From: Mogibacterium sp.
GTDB taxonomy: Bacteria > Bacillota > Clostridia > Peptostreptococcales > Anaerovoracaceae
Assembly: GCA_017505405.1 (NCBI GenBank)
Contig: JAFVPI010000120.1
Location: forward strand, 1 to 42,693
DNA: 42,693 nucleotides
Direction of reading: 5' to 3'
Shown piece after piece: positions 7,523 through 14,459 of the stretch. The first letter of the stretch is position 1; each line of letters begins with the position of its first letter. Under the pieces are notes generated by a model. It searched no databases, had not been told where the DNA came from, and worked only from the letters and a program-made list of their open reading frames with translations. The position numbers and the translations under genes are program-made.

Positions 7523-8545
7523 TCAATATTTATTATGCACCTTCTCAGCGAAGCACATGACGTCCTTTATATTGATCTCAGTGCCGTCATCAAGGACCGC
7601 CTTTCCGCTCATTTTTCCGAACACCTGATGCTGGTCGGAAACGATCACCTTGTAATCGAGACACGCTGCCCTGTCAAGCACCGGCTCGAATGACATCTCG
7701 AACCGGCCGTCCGAGGACGTGAACTTCCAGCTGTCCATGTAACCGCTTTCAGGGATCACGAACTCCACATCATCAAGTTTATGAGCCTTGCCGTTCCAGA
7801 AAAGTATGTTCTCAGAGGCAGCGCTCGTGTCGCCGAAGCCGTAGCCGATGTTCCATCCGAAACTGTTGCCGTCTACATCTGCATTGCCGGAGCCCCAGAA
7901 CCATGTATTGTCATATGTCCATACGCCCCTGCCCCAGTCAAGCGTTCCGAAGTCCGTTGCCGGGTCGAAGCTGTATTTTTTACCGTCGAAGCAGACATGC
8001 CCCGATGCCCTCATGCAGTTGATTTTCTGGTTGTAGTAGAATGCATGCTTCTCCGGCCACGGAGTCGCTATCACCATCGAGTCCATAGGCGGCTGTTCCA
8101 GCACGATCTCTGCATCAAACGGTTTGCCGTCCATGAAATCCTCAAAATGGCATTTCAGATGTCTTGTATGATATTTGACTTCAAAGCTCATCTGCAGTCT
8201 CTTATCGCTGTATTTTGTTGTTCCGTATGATGAGTCATTCGGAAGACGCAGCTTTCCCATCGGGAACGCGTTCAGCACGGTCTCGGTATGCTCCCACGGC
8301 TCGTCTCCGAACACAAGCAGTGAAACCGACTGCAGACCGATGTAACCATCATCAGAGATAGTAAATGCAGCAGCGAAGTCCCTGTTCACTACCAGGTAGT
8401 AATCCCACTCTTTTATGCGGAACGCCGGCGCCTTGATATCATCCCTGCGGTACTTCTGCACCAGGCTTCTCGACCATCCGGGTTCTCTCAGCTCGCCTTT
8501 TTCATCGAGCAGCAGCTGTACATTCGTTACTTCGTGGTTTCTCAT
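7523..8545 (-). CDS. DUF2804 family protein
   Basis: A 340-residue protein that I recognise as DUF2804, a family of unknown function with a predicted beta-rich, lipocalin-like fold. Trp/Gly-rich segments are visible (TLDWGRGVWTYDNTWFWGSG, then FGWNIGYGFGD). There is no signal peptide. The ATG at 8545 is chosen over an in-frame GTG at 8554 because AAGGAAAGG sits at the right distance for the ATG. It lies between a small DUF4298 protein and the sirtuin in the operon. No activity can be assigned from sequence. Confidence 0.8.
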   Translation of the reverse strand: MRNHEVTNVQLLLDEKGELREPGWSRSLVQKYRRDDIKAPAFRIKEWDYYLVVNRDFAAAFTISDDGYIGLQSVSLLVFGDEPWEHTETVLNAFPMGKLRLPNDSSYGTTKYSDKRLQMSFEVKYHTRHLKCHFEDFMDGKPFDAEIVLEQPPMDSMVIATPWPEKHAFYYNQKINCMRASGHVCFDGKKYSFDPATDFGTLDWGRGVWTYDNTWFWGSGNADVDGNSFGWNIGYGFGDTSAASENILFWNGKAHKLDDVEFVIPESGYMDSWKFTSSDGRFEMSFEPVLDRAACLDYKVIVSDQHQVFGKMSGKAVLDDGTEINIKDVMCFAEKVHNKY

Positions 8546-8564
8546 TGCAGTCACCCTTTCCTTT

Positions 8565-8882
8565 TCAGAACTCCTTCTCTTCCATGCATCTGAGCACGGC
8601 CCGCTGCATCCCGGCCATCAGTTCCCTGTGTTCCGTGATAAGATCGTATACGGCATCCTCAGACAGGACGCCTCTTTTCAGATCTGCAGGGAGCTTGCCC
8701 TCCTCGTCAGCCTCGAAGTCATCCATCCATTTTTTGCTGCCATAATACTCTTCGAGTTTATAATATTTATTCTGTATCCTTTCGTATCTGGCCAGGGCTT
8801 CTTTCAGCTCAGCAATGGCTTCTGCCGCCTCATCCAGATACGATTCCATTTTTCTGATTCTTTCTGTCTGCACCTTGCTCAT
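8565..8882 (-). CDS. DUF4298 family small protein
   Basis: A 105-residue acidic, helix-rich protein matching DUF4298 by the block KLEEYYGSKKWMDDFEAD followed by LKRGVLSEDAVYDL. The first 50 residues are likely coiled coil. Function is unknown. It has an AGAGGTGG site. It starts 15 bases after the stop of the transporter gene and is part of the same operon. Confidence 0.8.
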   Translation of the reverse strand: MSKVQTERIRKMESYLDEAAEAIAELKEALARYERIQNKYYKLEEYYGSKKWMDDFEADEEGKLPADLKRGVLSEDAVYDLITEHRELMAGMQRAVLRCMEEKEF

Positions 8883-8897
8883 TGAATACCACCTCTT

Positions 8898-9779
8898 TTA
8901 TGCCGCTTCCTTATCTCCCGTAAGCTCGCTGACTGCGGCGGCGCCGAGGATCATGGCGGCTCCGAAGATCGTATATATATTGACCGGCTCCTTCAGTAAA
9001 AATGCTGACAGCATCACCGCCTCCACCGGGTCTATGTAACTCAGTATGCCAACTGTCTGTGCCGGCAGCTTATTGACCGCGTCAAAGTAAATTATGTATC
9101 CGATGCCGGTGTGGAGCACTCCGAGTATCAGCAGGCAGACCATGCCTGTCAGAGTGACGCTCACTTCGCTGAAAGCTCCGGTCGCTGCCGAGTACGGAAG
9201 CATTATCACGGATACGAGCGCCAGCTGCATTATGGTAGTGTTCACCGGCGAAATGTCCTTCATGTATTTGTTGATCAGCACCACCATTGCGTAGAAAAAC
9301 CCGCCGGTAACGCCGAAAATCGCGCCCTTGAGCTCGGAAATATGAAAGCCTGTCTGCAGCACCCCGGATACCAGTATCATCCCGCAGAACGCAATAGCCA
9401 CGCATATGATCTTCTTCGCTGTAAGTTTTTCCCTGAGCACGACAGCGCCGGCAAGTATATAAAACACCGGCTGCATATAATAACAGAGTGTGCTTGTTGC
9501 GATGGTCGTATATTTATATGCCTCAAACTGGCATATCCAGTTGCAGCACATCAGCACCGAACTCAGGATCAGCCACCAGAGGTTCCTTCTTATTGCTTCT
9601 GTATCAGTCTTCTCTTTGCGGACTGCCAGCAATATCAGTATCGTAACGACGCCAAAGAAAGCGCGCCCAAGGCAAATAATACTCGACGGCATGTTGATGT
9701 ATCTCGAAAGAGCACCTATTGTGCCGAAGAGCAGCATGGTGAAGATGAGCTGCAGTCTTGCGCTGTTCTTTTTGTCCAT
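8898..9779 (-). CDS. EamA/DMT-superfamily transporter
   Basis: A 293-residue protein with about ten hydrophobic helices in two EamA repeats (roughly residues 10-140 and 150-285), the layout of drug/metabolite transporters of the RhaT/YdcZ type. Characteristic pieces are LGRAFFGVVTILIL in the first half and LSYIDPVEAVMLSAFLLKEP in the second. It probably exports or imports a small metabolite; the substrate is unknown. The AAGGGGT site is close to the start. The gene lies 19 bases downstream of msrA in the operon. Confidence 0.88.
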   Translation of the reverse strand: MDKKNSARLQLIFTMLLFGTIGALSRYINMPSSIICLGRAFFGVVTILILLAVRKEKTDTEAIRRNLWWLILSSVLMCCNWICQFEAYKYTTIATSTLCYYMQPVFYILAGAVVLREKLTAKKIICVAIAFCGMILVSGVLQTGFHISELKGAIFGVTGGFFYAMVVLINKYMKDISPVNTTIMQLALVSVIMLPYSAATGAFSEVSVTLTGMVCLLILGVLHTGIGYIIYFDAVNKLPAQTVGILSYIDPVEAVMLSAFLLKEPVNIYTIFGAAMILGAAAVSELTGDKEAA

Positions 9780-9798
9780 ACCCCTTTTGTCCTGTATG

Positions 9799-10290
9799 CT
9801 ATTTATCCGCGAGAGTAAAGAACTCCGGCGGTATGTGACAGTAACCTGCAGGATTCTTATCCAGATATTTCTGATGATACTCTTCTGCAGTGAAGAAATT
9901 CGTAAGAGGCTTCACTTCTACCGCAAGCGGTGCGCCTATAAGAGCTTCCTCTGCATCATAAGCCTTCCGGATGTCGTCAAGCATGTCCGGGTCACTGTAA
10001 TAAATGCCCGTGCGGTACTGGATGCCCACGTCATGCCCCTGCCTGTTGACCGACGTAGGATCGATCACAAGGAAATAGTAATATATCAGCTTTTCAAGAC
10101 TGATCACATTCTCATCGTACTCCACGAGCACGGTCTCCGCGTGCCCGCTGCTGGCGCATACATCCTCATACGAAGGCGCATCATCCGGACCGTTCGCGTA
10201 GCCGACCTCCGTTCTCGTCACGCCATCAAACTGGTCGAAGTATTTCTGTGTCCCCCAGAAACATCCTCCCGCAAAATATATGGTCTTCAT
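9799..10290 (-). CDS. msrA: Peptide methionine (S)-S-oxide reductase
   Basis: A 163-residue MsrA that repairs oxidised methionine in proteins. It has the GGCFWG active-site motif with nucleophile Cys10, EVGYANG, SGHAETV and QGHDVGIQYRTGIYY. It appears to be an A-only enzyme with no fused MsrB domain. There is a single catalytic Cys plus one C-terminal Cys in AGYCHIP, which may resolve the sulfenic acid. A GGGAG site precedes the start. It shares an operon with a free-methionine sulfoxide reductase, so protein-bound and free substrates can both be handled. Confidence 0.95.
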   Translation of the reverse strand: MKTIYFAGGCFWGTQKYFDQFDGVTRTEVGYANGPDDAPSYEDVCASSGHAETVLVEYDENVISLEKLIYYYFLVIDPTSVNRQGHDVGIQYRTGIYYSDPDMLDDIRKAYDAEEALIGAPLAVEVKPLTNFFTAEEYHQKYLDKNPAGYCHIPPEFFTLADK

Positions 10291-10301
10291 TGGCTTTCTC
10301 C

Positions 10302-10838
10302 CTAAAGCATTATTATCTCAGGCTTGTGCTTTTCAGCAGGCAGGAAGTTATTGATAAGCTGTTTTGTCTTGAATCTCAGGTGCGACGTGTTGGCTCCCGG
10401 ATTGCATGCAAACCACTCAGCGTCTGCCACCGCCTTGTCGATAACGACTTTAACCTTGCCCTCAGGGTCATTGAGTATGCCCATGACCGATGCTTCACCC
10501 GGTGTAAGGCCTATCACATTCTGCATGTCTTCAGGGGAAGCAAATGAAACTCTGGCAGTATGCATCATAGCCGCAAAGAGCTTTGAGTCGAATCTCTTGT
10601 TTGCAGGCAGTATTACGAGGAAGAACTGCGTCTTCTGTCTGTTGCAGACGACGATGGTCTTGCGGATCTCCGCTCCGAGTTTTTCAGAGATCTCCACACA
10701 CTCCTCCATTGCCTCAACGGTGTCGTTGTCGACTCTCTCGTATTTTATGTTAAGCCTCTCAAGCTCCTGATATGTCTTTGTTTCAAGCGCTCCGCGCTCA
10801 TCCTGCGGCGCAGTCGTCATTACTTCACTGATAAACAT
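10302..10838 (-). CDS. YbaK/ProX-type aminoacyl-tRNA deacylase
   Basis: A 178-residue protein of the YbaK/PrdX fold, which hydrolyses mischarged aminoacyl-tRNA (for example Ala-tRNA-Pro). Recognisable parts are the N-terminal YQELERLNIKYERVD, a KTIVVCNRQ strand with the conserved Lys, LPANKRFDSKLFA and LTPGEASVMGILND. The segment WFACNPGANTSHLRF is typical of the prolyl-tRNA editing group. A GGGAGG site precedes the start. It lies between the two methionine sulfoxide reductase genes, so the operon combines protein-quality functions. Confidence 0.85.
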   Translation of the reverse strand: MFISEVMTTAPQDERGALETKTYQELERLNIKYERVDNDTVEAMEECVEISEKLGAEIRKTIVVCNRQKTQFFLVILPANKRFDSKLFAAMMHTARVSFASPEDMQNVIGLTPGEASVMGILNDPEGKVKVVIDKAVADAEWFACNPGANTSHLRFKTKQLINNFLPAEKHKPEIIML

Positions 10839-10853
10839 CTCATTCCTCCCTTT

Positions 10854-11309
10854 TTACTGTATAGCTTCTGCGGATTCCAGAATGCGGACAAAAGCTTCAA
10901 GCCCGTCTCTGTCCTCTTCAGAGAACCTGCTGAACTGCGGGCTGTCAATGTCGAGCACTCCGTAAACTTCGCCCCCGGCATGTATCGGTATTACGATCTC
11001 CGAATTGCTGGCTGAATCGCAGGCGATATGCCCCGGGAACTCATGCACGTTCTTCACGAGCTGTGTTTTGTCTTCCGCTGCTGCCGTACCGCATACGCCT
11101 TTTCCGGCTTCTATGACCGTGCATGCAGGCTTACCCTGGAACGGTCCGAGCAGGAGTCTTCCTTCTTTCATCAGATAAAAACCGGCCCAGTTTATATTCT
11201 CAAGCGAGTCCCATATAAGAGCAGCCGCATTCGACAGGACAGTGATGTCCCAGGCAACGCCTCCCGACAGGCTCCCGAGCTGTCTGCACAAAAGATCGTA
11301 ATCCGTCAT
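10854..11309 (-). CDS. GAF-domain free methionine-(R)-sulfoxide reductase
   Basis: A 151-residue GAF-domain protein of the fRMsr (YebR/MsrC) family that reduces free L-methionine-(R)-sulfoxide. Visible features are NWAGFYL, GPFQGKPACTVIEAGKGVCG and HIACDSASNSEIVIPI, carrying the three conserved Cys, then GVLDIDSP. The start at 11309 is chosen because an AAGAAGGG site lies 8 bases upstream; the longer frame to 11342 would include that site. It is the first gene of the seven-gene operon, just below the terminator of the lyase gene. Confidence 0.92.
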   Translation of the reverse strand: MTDYDLLCRQLGSLSGGVAWDITVLSNAAALIWDSLENINWAGFYLMKEGRLLLGPFQGKPACTVIEAGKGVCGTAAAEDKTQLVKNVHEFPGHIACDSASNSEIVIPIHAGGEVYGVLDIDSPQFSRFSEEDRDGLEAFVRILESAEAIQ

Positions 11310-11370
11310 TTCACATACCCTTCTTTTTAATTTATATATCAAACAAATACACAGTTATTCTATCAAAAAT

Positions 11371-11392
11371 ACGGCTGTCTTTCGACAGCCGT
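11371..11392 (-). terminator. Intrinsic terminator of the tyrosine phenol-lyase gene
   Basis: ACGGCTGTC / GACAGCCGT, a 9-bp stem with a 4-base loop, followed on the minus strand by ATTTTTG. It separates the lyase gene from the fRMsr operon. Confidence 0.85.
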
Positions 11393-11423
11393 TTAAACAT
11401 AGTATGTATTGATAATGTCAGAT

Positions 11424-12872
11424 CTACTGGTCTTCGCCGAAATCCGCCTTGTATGCAGCGACCAGTTTCTCAGGCCAGTCAGATGTAGCCTCGAGTTTTC
11501 CGGTAAAGAACCTCAGTGTTGCCGGCTCATGCACGAACCTGAGTCCTCCGATCATGTCTCTGTGATCATACACCCACTTGACTCTGTCTATCACGTATTC
11601 GACCTGTGAGAGGGTGAACACACGTCTCGGCAGAGCCAGTCTCACCAGCTCCATGGATGCAAATCTTTCGCTTCCGTCAGCATTCCTTTCTTCGGAAAGC
11701 GTGCCTCTTTCCATGCCCCTTATGCCGCCGCACAGGTAGAACGCGCACACAAGAGCTCCGGCAGGGTATTCCTGCTGAGGTATATGGGAAACAAAGGTGG
11801 ACGCATCGACATGTGCCCCGAGTCCTCCTGCAGGAGTTATCATCGGCACGCCGTAATCCGCCAGCTTGTCGACACAGTATTTTATGAACTGAGGGCCATG
11901 GGAAATAACGTCCATATCCATCGATTCATCAAAGCCTACAGTCATTGCCTCTATCTCGCGCACCGACATGCCGCCGTATGTGAGAAAGCCCTCAAACATA
12001 GGCACCAGATCCTCCATCGAGTGGAACAGATCCTCGTCTCTGACGAGGATAGCGCCGCCTCGCGCAAAGCCGAACTTCCTGGCTGAGAAATAGATCATGT
12101 CGAACTGGTCGGCTATCTCTCTGGTGATCTCACGCACAGACATGTCTTTGCGTTCTTCGTCACGTATCTTTATGAAGTATAGATTATCCTGCAGCAGCGA
12201 TGCGTCGAGTACCGACAGTATCCCGTGCTTTCTTGCAATGGCACATGCATCCTTGAAGCTCTGCACCGATACAGGCTGACCGCCGATAAGGTTGGTGCCG
12301 GCCTCCAGTCTCATGAACGCAACATTGTCTGCGCCTTCCTTTTCGATGCAGGCTTCCAGCTTATCAAGGTCGATGTCTCCCTTGAACGGCAGATCGCTTT
12401 GCGATACCAGACCTTCATCCTTTACAAGCTCTTCAACATGTCCGCCGAGTCTGGTTATGTGTGCCTTGGCCGTAGTGAAGTGATAATTCATGATCACGCA
12501 GCTTCCCGGTTTTACGAATCTGGTGGCCAGAATGTTTTCACACGCCCGGCCCTGATGCGCAGGCAGGCAGTATTTCATGCCGAATATCTCCTCAAGCTTG
12601 TCCCTCATTCGGAAGAACGATTCGCTCCCTGCATAGGCATCATCAGGCGTCATCATGCCTGCGAGCATATGATCGCTCATTGCATTTACGCCGGAATCAG
12701 TAAGCATGTCCATAAAGATGTCGCCGTTATGGAGCTGGAAAGTATTGAACCCTGCTTCCTTCATCTTCACAAGTCTCTGATCTGCCGGCAGCAGATGAAG
12801 CTGCTGAACGATCTTGACTTTGTGCATCTCCACAGGGATAGGTTCGTGATCATAAAACTTGATTGCGGGCAT
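11424..12872 (-). CDS. tpl: Tyrosine phenol-lyase (PLP beta-eliminating lyase)
   Basis: A 482-residue PLP enzyme of the tyrosine phenol-lyase/tryptophanase family, splitting an aromatic amino acid to pyruvate, ammonia and the ring compound. It resembles tyrosine phenol-lyase more than tryptophanase: LTDSGVNAMSD, DAYAGSESFF, FKGDIDL and GIRGMERG. The two residues that set tyrosine specificity in the Citrobacter enzyme have counterparts here, Thr133 (in FTTA) and Arg389 (in MERG), where tryptophanase has Asp and Ile. The PLP lysine is Lys266 in SARKFG; the preceding lysine of the family is Arg here. The start at 12872 follows AAGGAGG; the upstream ATG at 12893 overlaps that site. A Tyr-rich leader ORF lies upstream. 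Confidence 0.85.
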   Translation of the reverse strand: MPAIKFYDHEPIPVEMHKVKIVQQLHLLPADQRLVKMKEAGFNTFQLHNGDIFMDMLTDSGVNAMSDHMLAGMMTPDDAYAGSESFFRMRDKLEEIFGMKYCLPAHQGRACENILATRFVKPGSCVIMNYHFTTAKAHITRLGGHVEELVKDEGLVSQSDLPFKGDIDLDKLEACIEKEGADNVAFMRLEAGTNLIGGQPVSVQSFKDACAIARKHGILSVLDASLLQDNLYFIKIRDEERKDMSVREITREIADQFDMIYFSARKFGFARGGAILVRDEDLFHSMEDLVPMFEGFLTYGGMSVREIEAMTVGFDESMDMDVISHGPQFIKYCVDKLADYGVPMITPAGGLGAHVDASTFVSHIPQQEYPAGALVCAFYLCGGIRGMERGTLSEERNADGSERFASMELVRLALPRRVFTLSQVEYVIDRVKWVYDHRDMIGGLRFVHEPATLRFFTGKLEATSDWPEKLVAAYKADFGEDQ

Positions 12873-12915
12873 TACGGTATTCCTCCTTATCATTTATCCA
12901 AGTCCCAAAACAAAA

Positions 12916-12940
12916 GCTCCGCAGCTGTTTGCTGCGGAGC
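12916..12940 (-). terminator. Leader terminator (attenuator) before the lyase gene
   Basis: A perfect 10-bp stem (12931-12940 with 12916-12925) and 5-base loop, followed on the minus strand by TTTTGTTTT. It ends about 20 bases before the ribosome binding site of the lyase gene and 50 bases after the stop of the Tyr-rich leader ORF. This is the normal position of an attenuator. It could also serve as the terminator of the operon upstream. Confidence 0.85.
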
Positions 12941-13042
12941 ATCGTAACATATCTGTGTTTTTCACTTTTATGTATAAACGATCATATACTCACAGCAGAA
13001 CAGCTACCCCATTGAGGTAGTAATAATAGTAATATTCTGCTG
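12930..13042 (-). promoter_or_regulatory. Alternative RNA stems of the tyrosine leader
   Basis: On the minus-strand RNA, segment 1 CAGCAGAA (13042-13035, just before the Tyr codons) pairs perfectly with segment 2 TTCTGCTG (13000-12993, last codons of the leader ORF). A small CTACC/GGTAG hairpin (13020-13004) sits between. Segment 2, as TGCTGTG (12997-12991), can instead pair with CGCAGCA (12936-12930) in the terminator's 5' arm, 7 pairs with one G-U. These are mutually exclusive 1:2, 2:3 and 3:4 pairings as in classical attenuators. The pairing was found by eye. Confidence 0.6.
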
Positions 13043-13064
13043 CGTAATTATTTCTCTGTTTCAT
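12990..13064 (-). CDS. Tyrosine-rich leader peptide, 24 residues
   Basis: A 24-codon ORF too short for ordinary gene finding. It starts at ATG 13064, 5 bases after an AAGG site, and ends at TGA 12992-12990. Codons 11-16 (13034-13017) are six consecutive Tyr codons, four TAT/TAC alternations included, with another Tyr at codon 7; the C-terminus is LNGVAVLL. Codons 8-10 form one arm of an RNA stem and the last three codons form the other. It lies 117 bases upstream of a tyrosine phenol-lyase gene with an intrinsic terminator between. It is therefore read as a regulatory leader peptide sensing charged tRNA-Tyr or tyrosine, not as a functional protein. Confidence 0.8.
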   Translation of the reverse strand: MKQRNNYAAEYYYYYYLNGVAVLL

Positions 13065-13152
13065 TTGACCTTGCTGATTGTAAACTTTCTTTTGAATATA
13101 GCGCTATGGTACTATGCTTCTTTGTGAATTACAACAAAGAGCACCTTTGTTT

Positions 13153-13896
13153 TTATTTAAATTCACAAACCTTGTCGATGATATCACGAACACCCGGGCT
13201 GTCACAGTCAAGCGGCTCACCTTTAAGGCCTGCCATCATTATCTCTGTCTGCGCCGGTATTTCCGCAATGACAGCATCCTTATCGCGTATAGCTTCTCTT
13301 ACTATCGCGGCCTGGCCGCTGTCAGCCTTATTTATAACAAAAAATACCGGTTTTCCCAGAGCCCTGCCCATATCATGTATCTTTTCGGACAGATGTATGG
13401 ATTCATAAGACGGGTCTACGACCATAAGTATCACATCGGCGCATCTGTCCAGACCGCGCCCGAAATGCTCCACCCCGGCCTCAGTATCCGTGATGACGAC
13501 CTCATCTTCACCTGTCACCAGATTATCCAGGAACATCTTTCCGGTGAACCCGATCCCGCAGGCACATCCCTCTTCAGCCTCTGCGATCTTGCCTATCGCC
13601 ATGAGATGGAGATCCTCCTCTCCGGTCATATACTCTCCGGGAATGTCCGAAAAGCGCCATTTACTGTCGAAAACTCGCCCCTTTTCATCGAGCACGCGAT
13701 ATGCGCCCTTCTTACCGCCGAAATAGTGTGTGAAATCTTCAGGCAGTTCGAAGCCGAGCTGCCTGTGCAGCCCGTAATTCGACTCATCTGAATCGATCAC
13801 AAGCACATTCATCCCTTCTTTCTGATATTCTCTCGCAAGAAGTGTTGCAACAGTGCTCTTTCCGCAGCCGCCTTTTCCGCAAAGTATTATTTTCAT
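13153..13896 (-). CDS. CooC/AcsF-like MinD-family ATPase
   Basis: A 247-residue deviant Walker ATPase of the CooC/AcsF group, which helps insert nickel or assemble metal centres in enzymes such as CO dehydrogenase. It has the Walker A-like GKGGCGKST (residues 7-15), VIDSDESN, a CxC motif (Cys111 and Cys113, the dimer metal site of CooC), VITDTEAGVEHFGRG and a FVINKAD guanine/adenine loop. Its start overlaps the stop of the GNAT gene by 4 bases (ATGA) with a good GGAGG site, so it is the third gene of a radical SAM-GNAT-CooC operon. No CO dehydrogenase gene lies in the window, so its client protein is unknown. Confidence 0.85.
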   Translation of the reverse strand: MKIILCGKGGCGKSTVATLLAREYQKEGMNVLVIDSDESNYGLHRQLGFELPEDFTHYFGGKKGAYRVLDEKGRVFDSKWRFSDIPGEYMTGEEDLHLMAIGKIAEAEEGCACGIGFTGKMFLDNLVTGEDEVVITDTEAGVEHFGRGLDRCADVILMVVDPSYESIHLSEKIHDMGRALGKPVFFVINKADSGQAAIVREAIRDKDAVIAEIPAQTEIMMAGLKGEPLDCDSPGVRDIIDKVCEFK

Positions 13897-14456
13897 TCCT
13901 TATTACCTCCGGACAATACCCGTCTCATAAGCACAAGCTCCTGCCATCTGCCTTCGCGCGTGCGGAATCCCAGTGGATTCCTGCCGAATTCAACAAAGCC
14001 TGCCTTTTTATATAATGCTATTGCCCTTTCGTTTTCCGCAGTGACATCCAGCTCAAGCTGAGCATAGCCGGCAGCTTCAGCGCATTCTATGCACGCCTCT
14101 GTCAGCGCATGTCCGATGCCGATCCCCCAGTATGCCCTGTCGATACCGATGCCGAATTCTGCACGGTGTTTCAGTTTTTCCTTCCTTCCGACGCAGCCGA
14201 TGCCCGCAGTCCCGGCTACCTTTCCGCCGACCTCGGCCAGTATCTCAACTTCATCAGAGCTGTCTGTTCTGTCCTGCAGGAACTTCGCTTCCTGTTCGAC
14301 AGTAAAGGTCATCTCACCGGGATATGTCAGCATCCAGTCAGTCTGCGCGTGAGTCAGGTTGAAGACATCAAGCACAGCCTCGCTGTCTTTCGCAGTACAG
14401 TTACGCAGTATGCACGTTCTGCCGTCCTTCAGTTTTATCGTTTTGTAGTATTCCAT
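13893..14456 (-). CDS. GNAT-family N-acetyltransferase
   Basis: A 187-residue acetyltransferase. The acetyl-CoA binding segment is RAYWGIGIGHALTEACIECA near residues 108-127, followed by LELDVTAENERAIALYKKAGF, the standard motif A/B of GNAT enzymes. The N-terminus (LKDGRTCILRNCTAKDSEAVLDVF) is also typical. The substrate is unknown. Its start lies 3 bases after the stop of the radical SAM gene with only a weak ribosome binding site, suggesting coupled translation, and its end overlaps the CooC-like gene. Confidence 0.88.
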   Translation of the reverse strand: MEYYKTIKLKDGRTCILRNCTAKDSEAVLDVFNLTHAQTDWMLTYPGEMTFTVEQEAKFLQDRTDSSDEVEILAEVGGKVAGTAGIGCVGRKEKLKHRAEFGIGIDRAYWGIGIGHALTEACIECAEAAGYAQLELDVTAENERAIALYKKAGFVEFGRNPLGFRTREGRWQELVLMRRVLSGGNKE

Positions 14457-14459
14457 AGT

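Noticed and set aside
12873..13152. A Tyr T-box riboswitch in the lyase leader
   Set aside because: The conserved T-box sequence that pairs with uncharged tRNA (GGTGGNACC type) is absent. The leader ORF and paired stems explain the region better.
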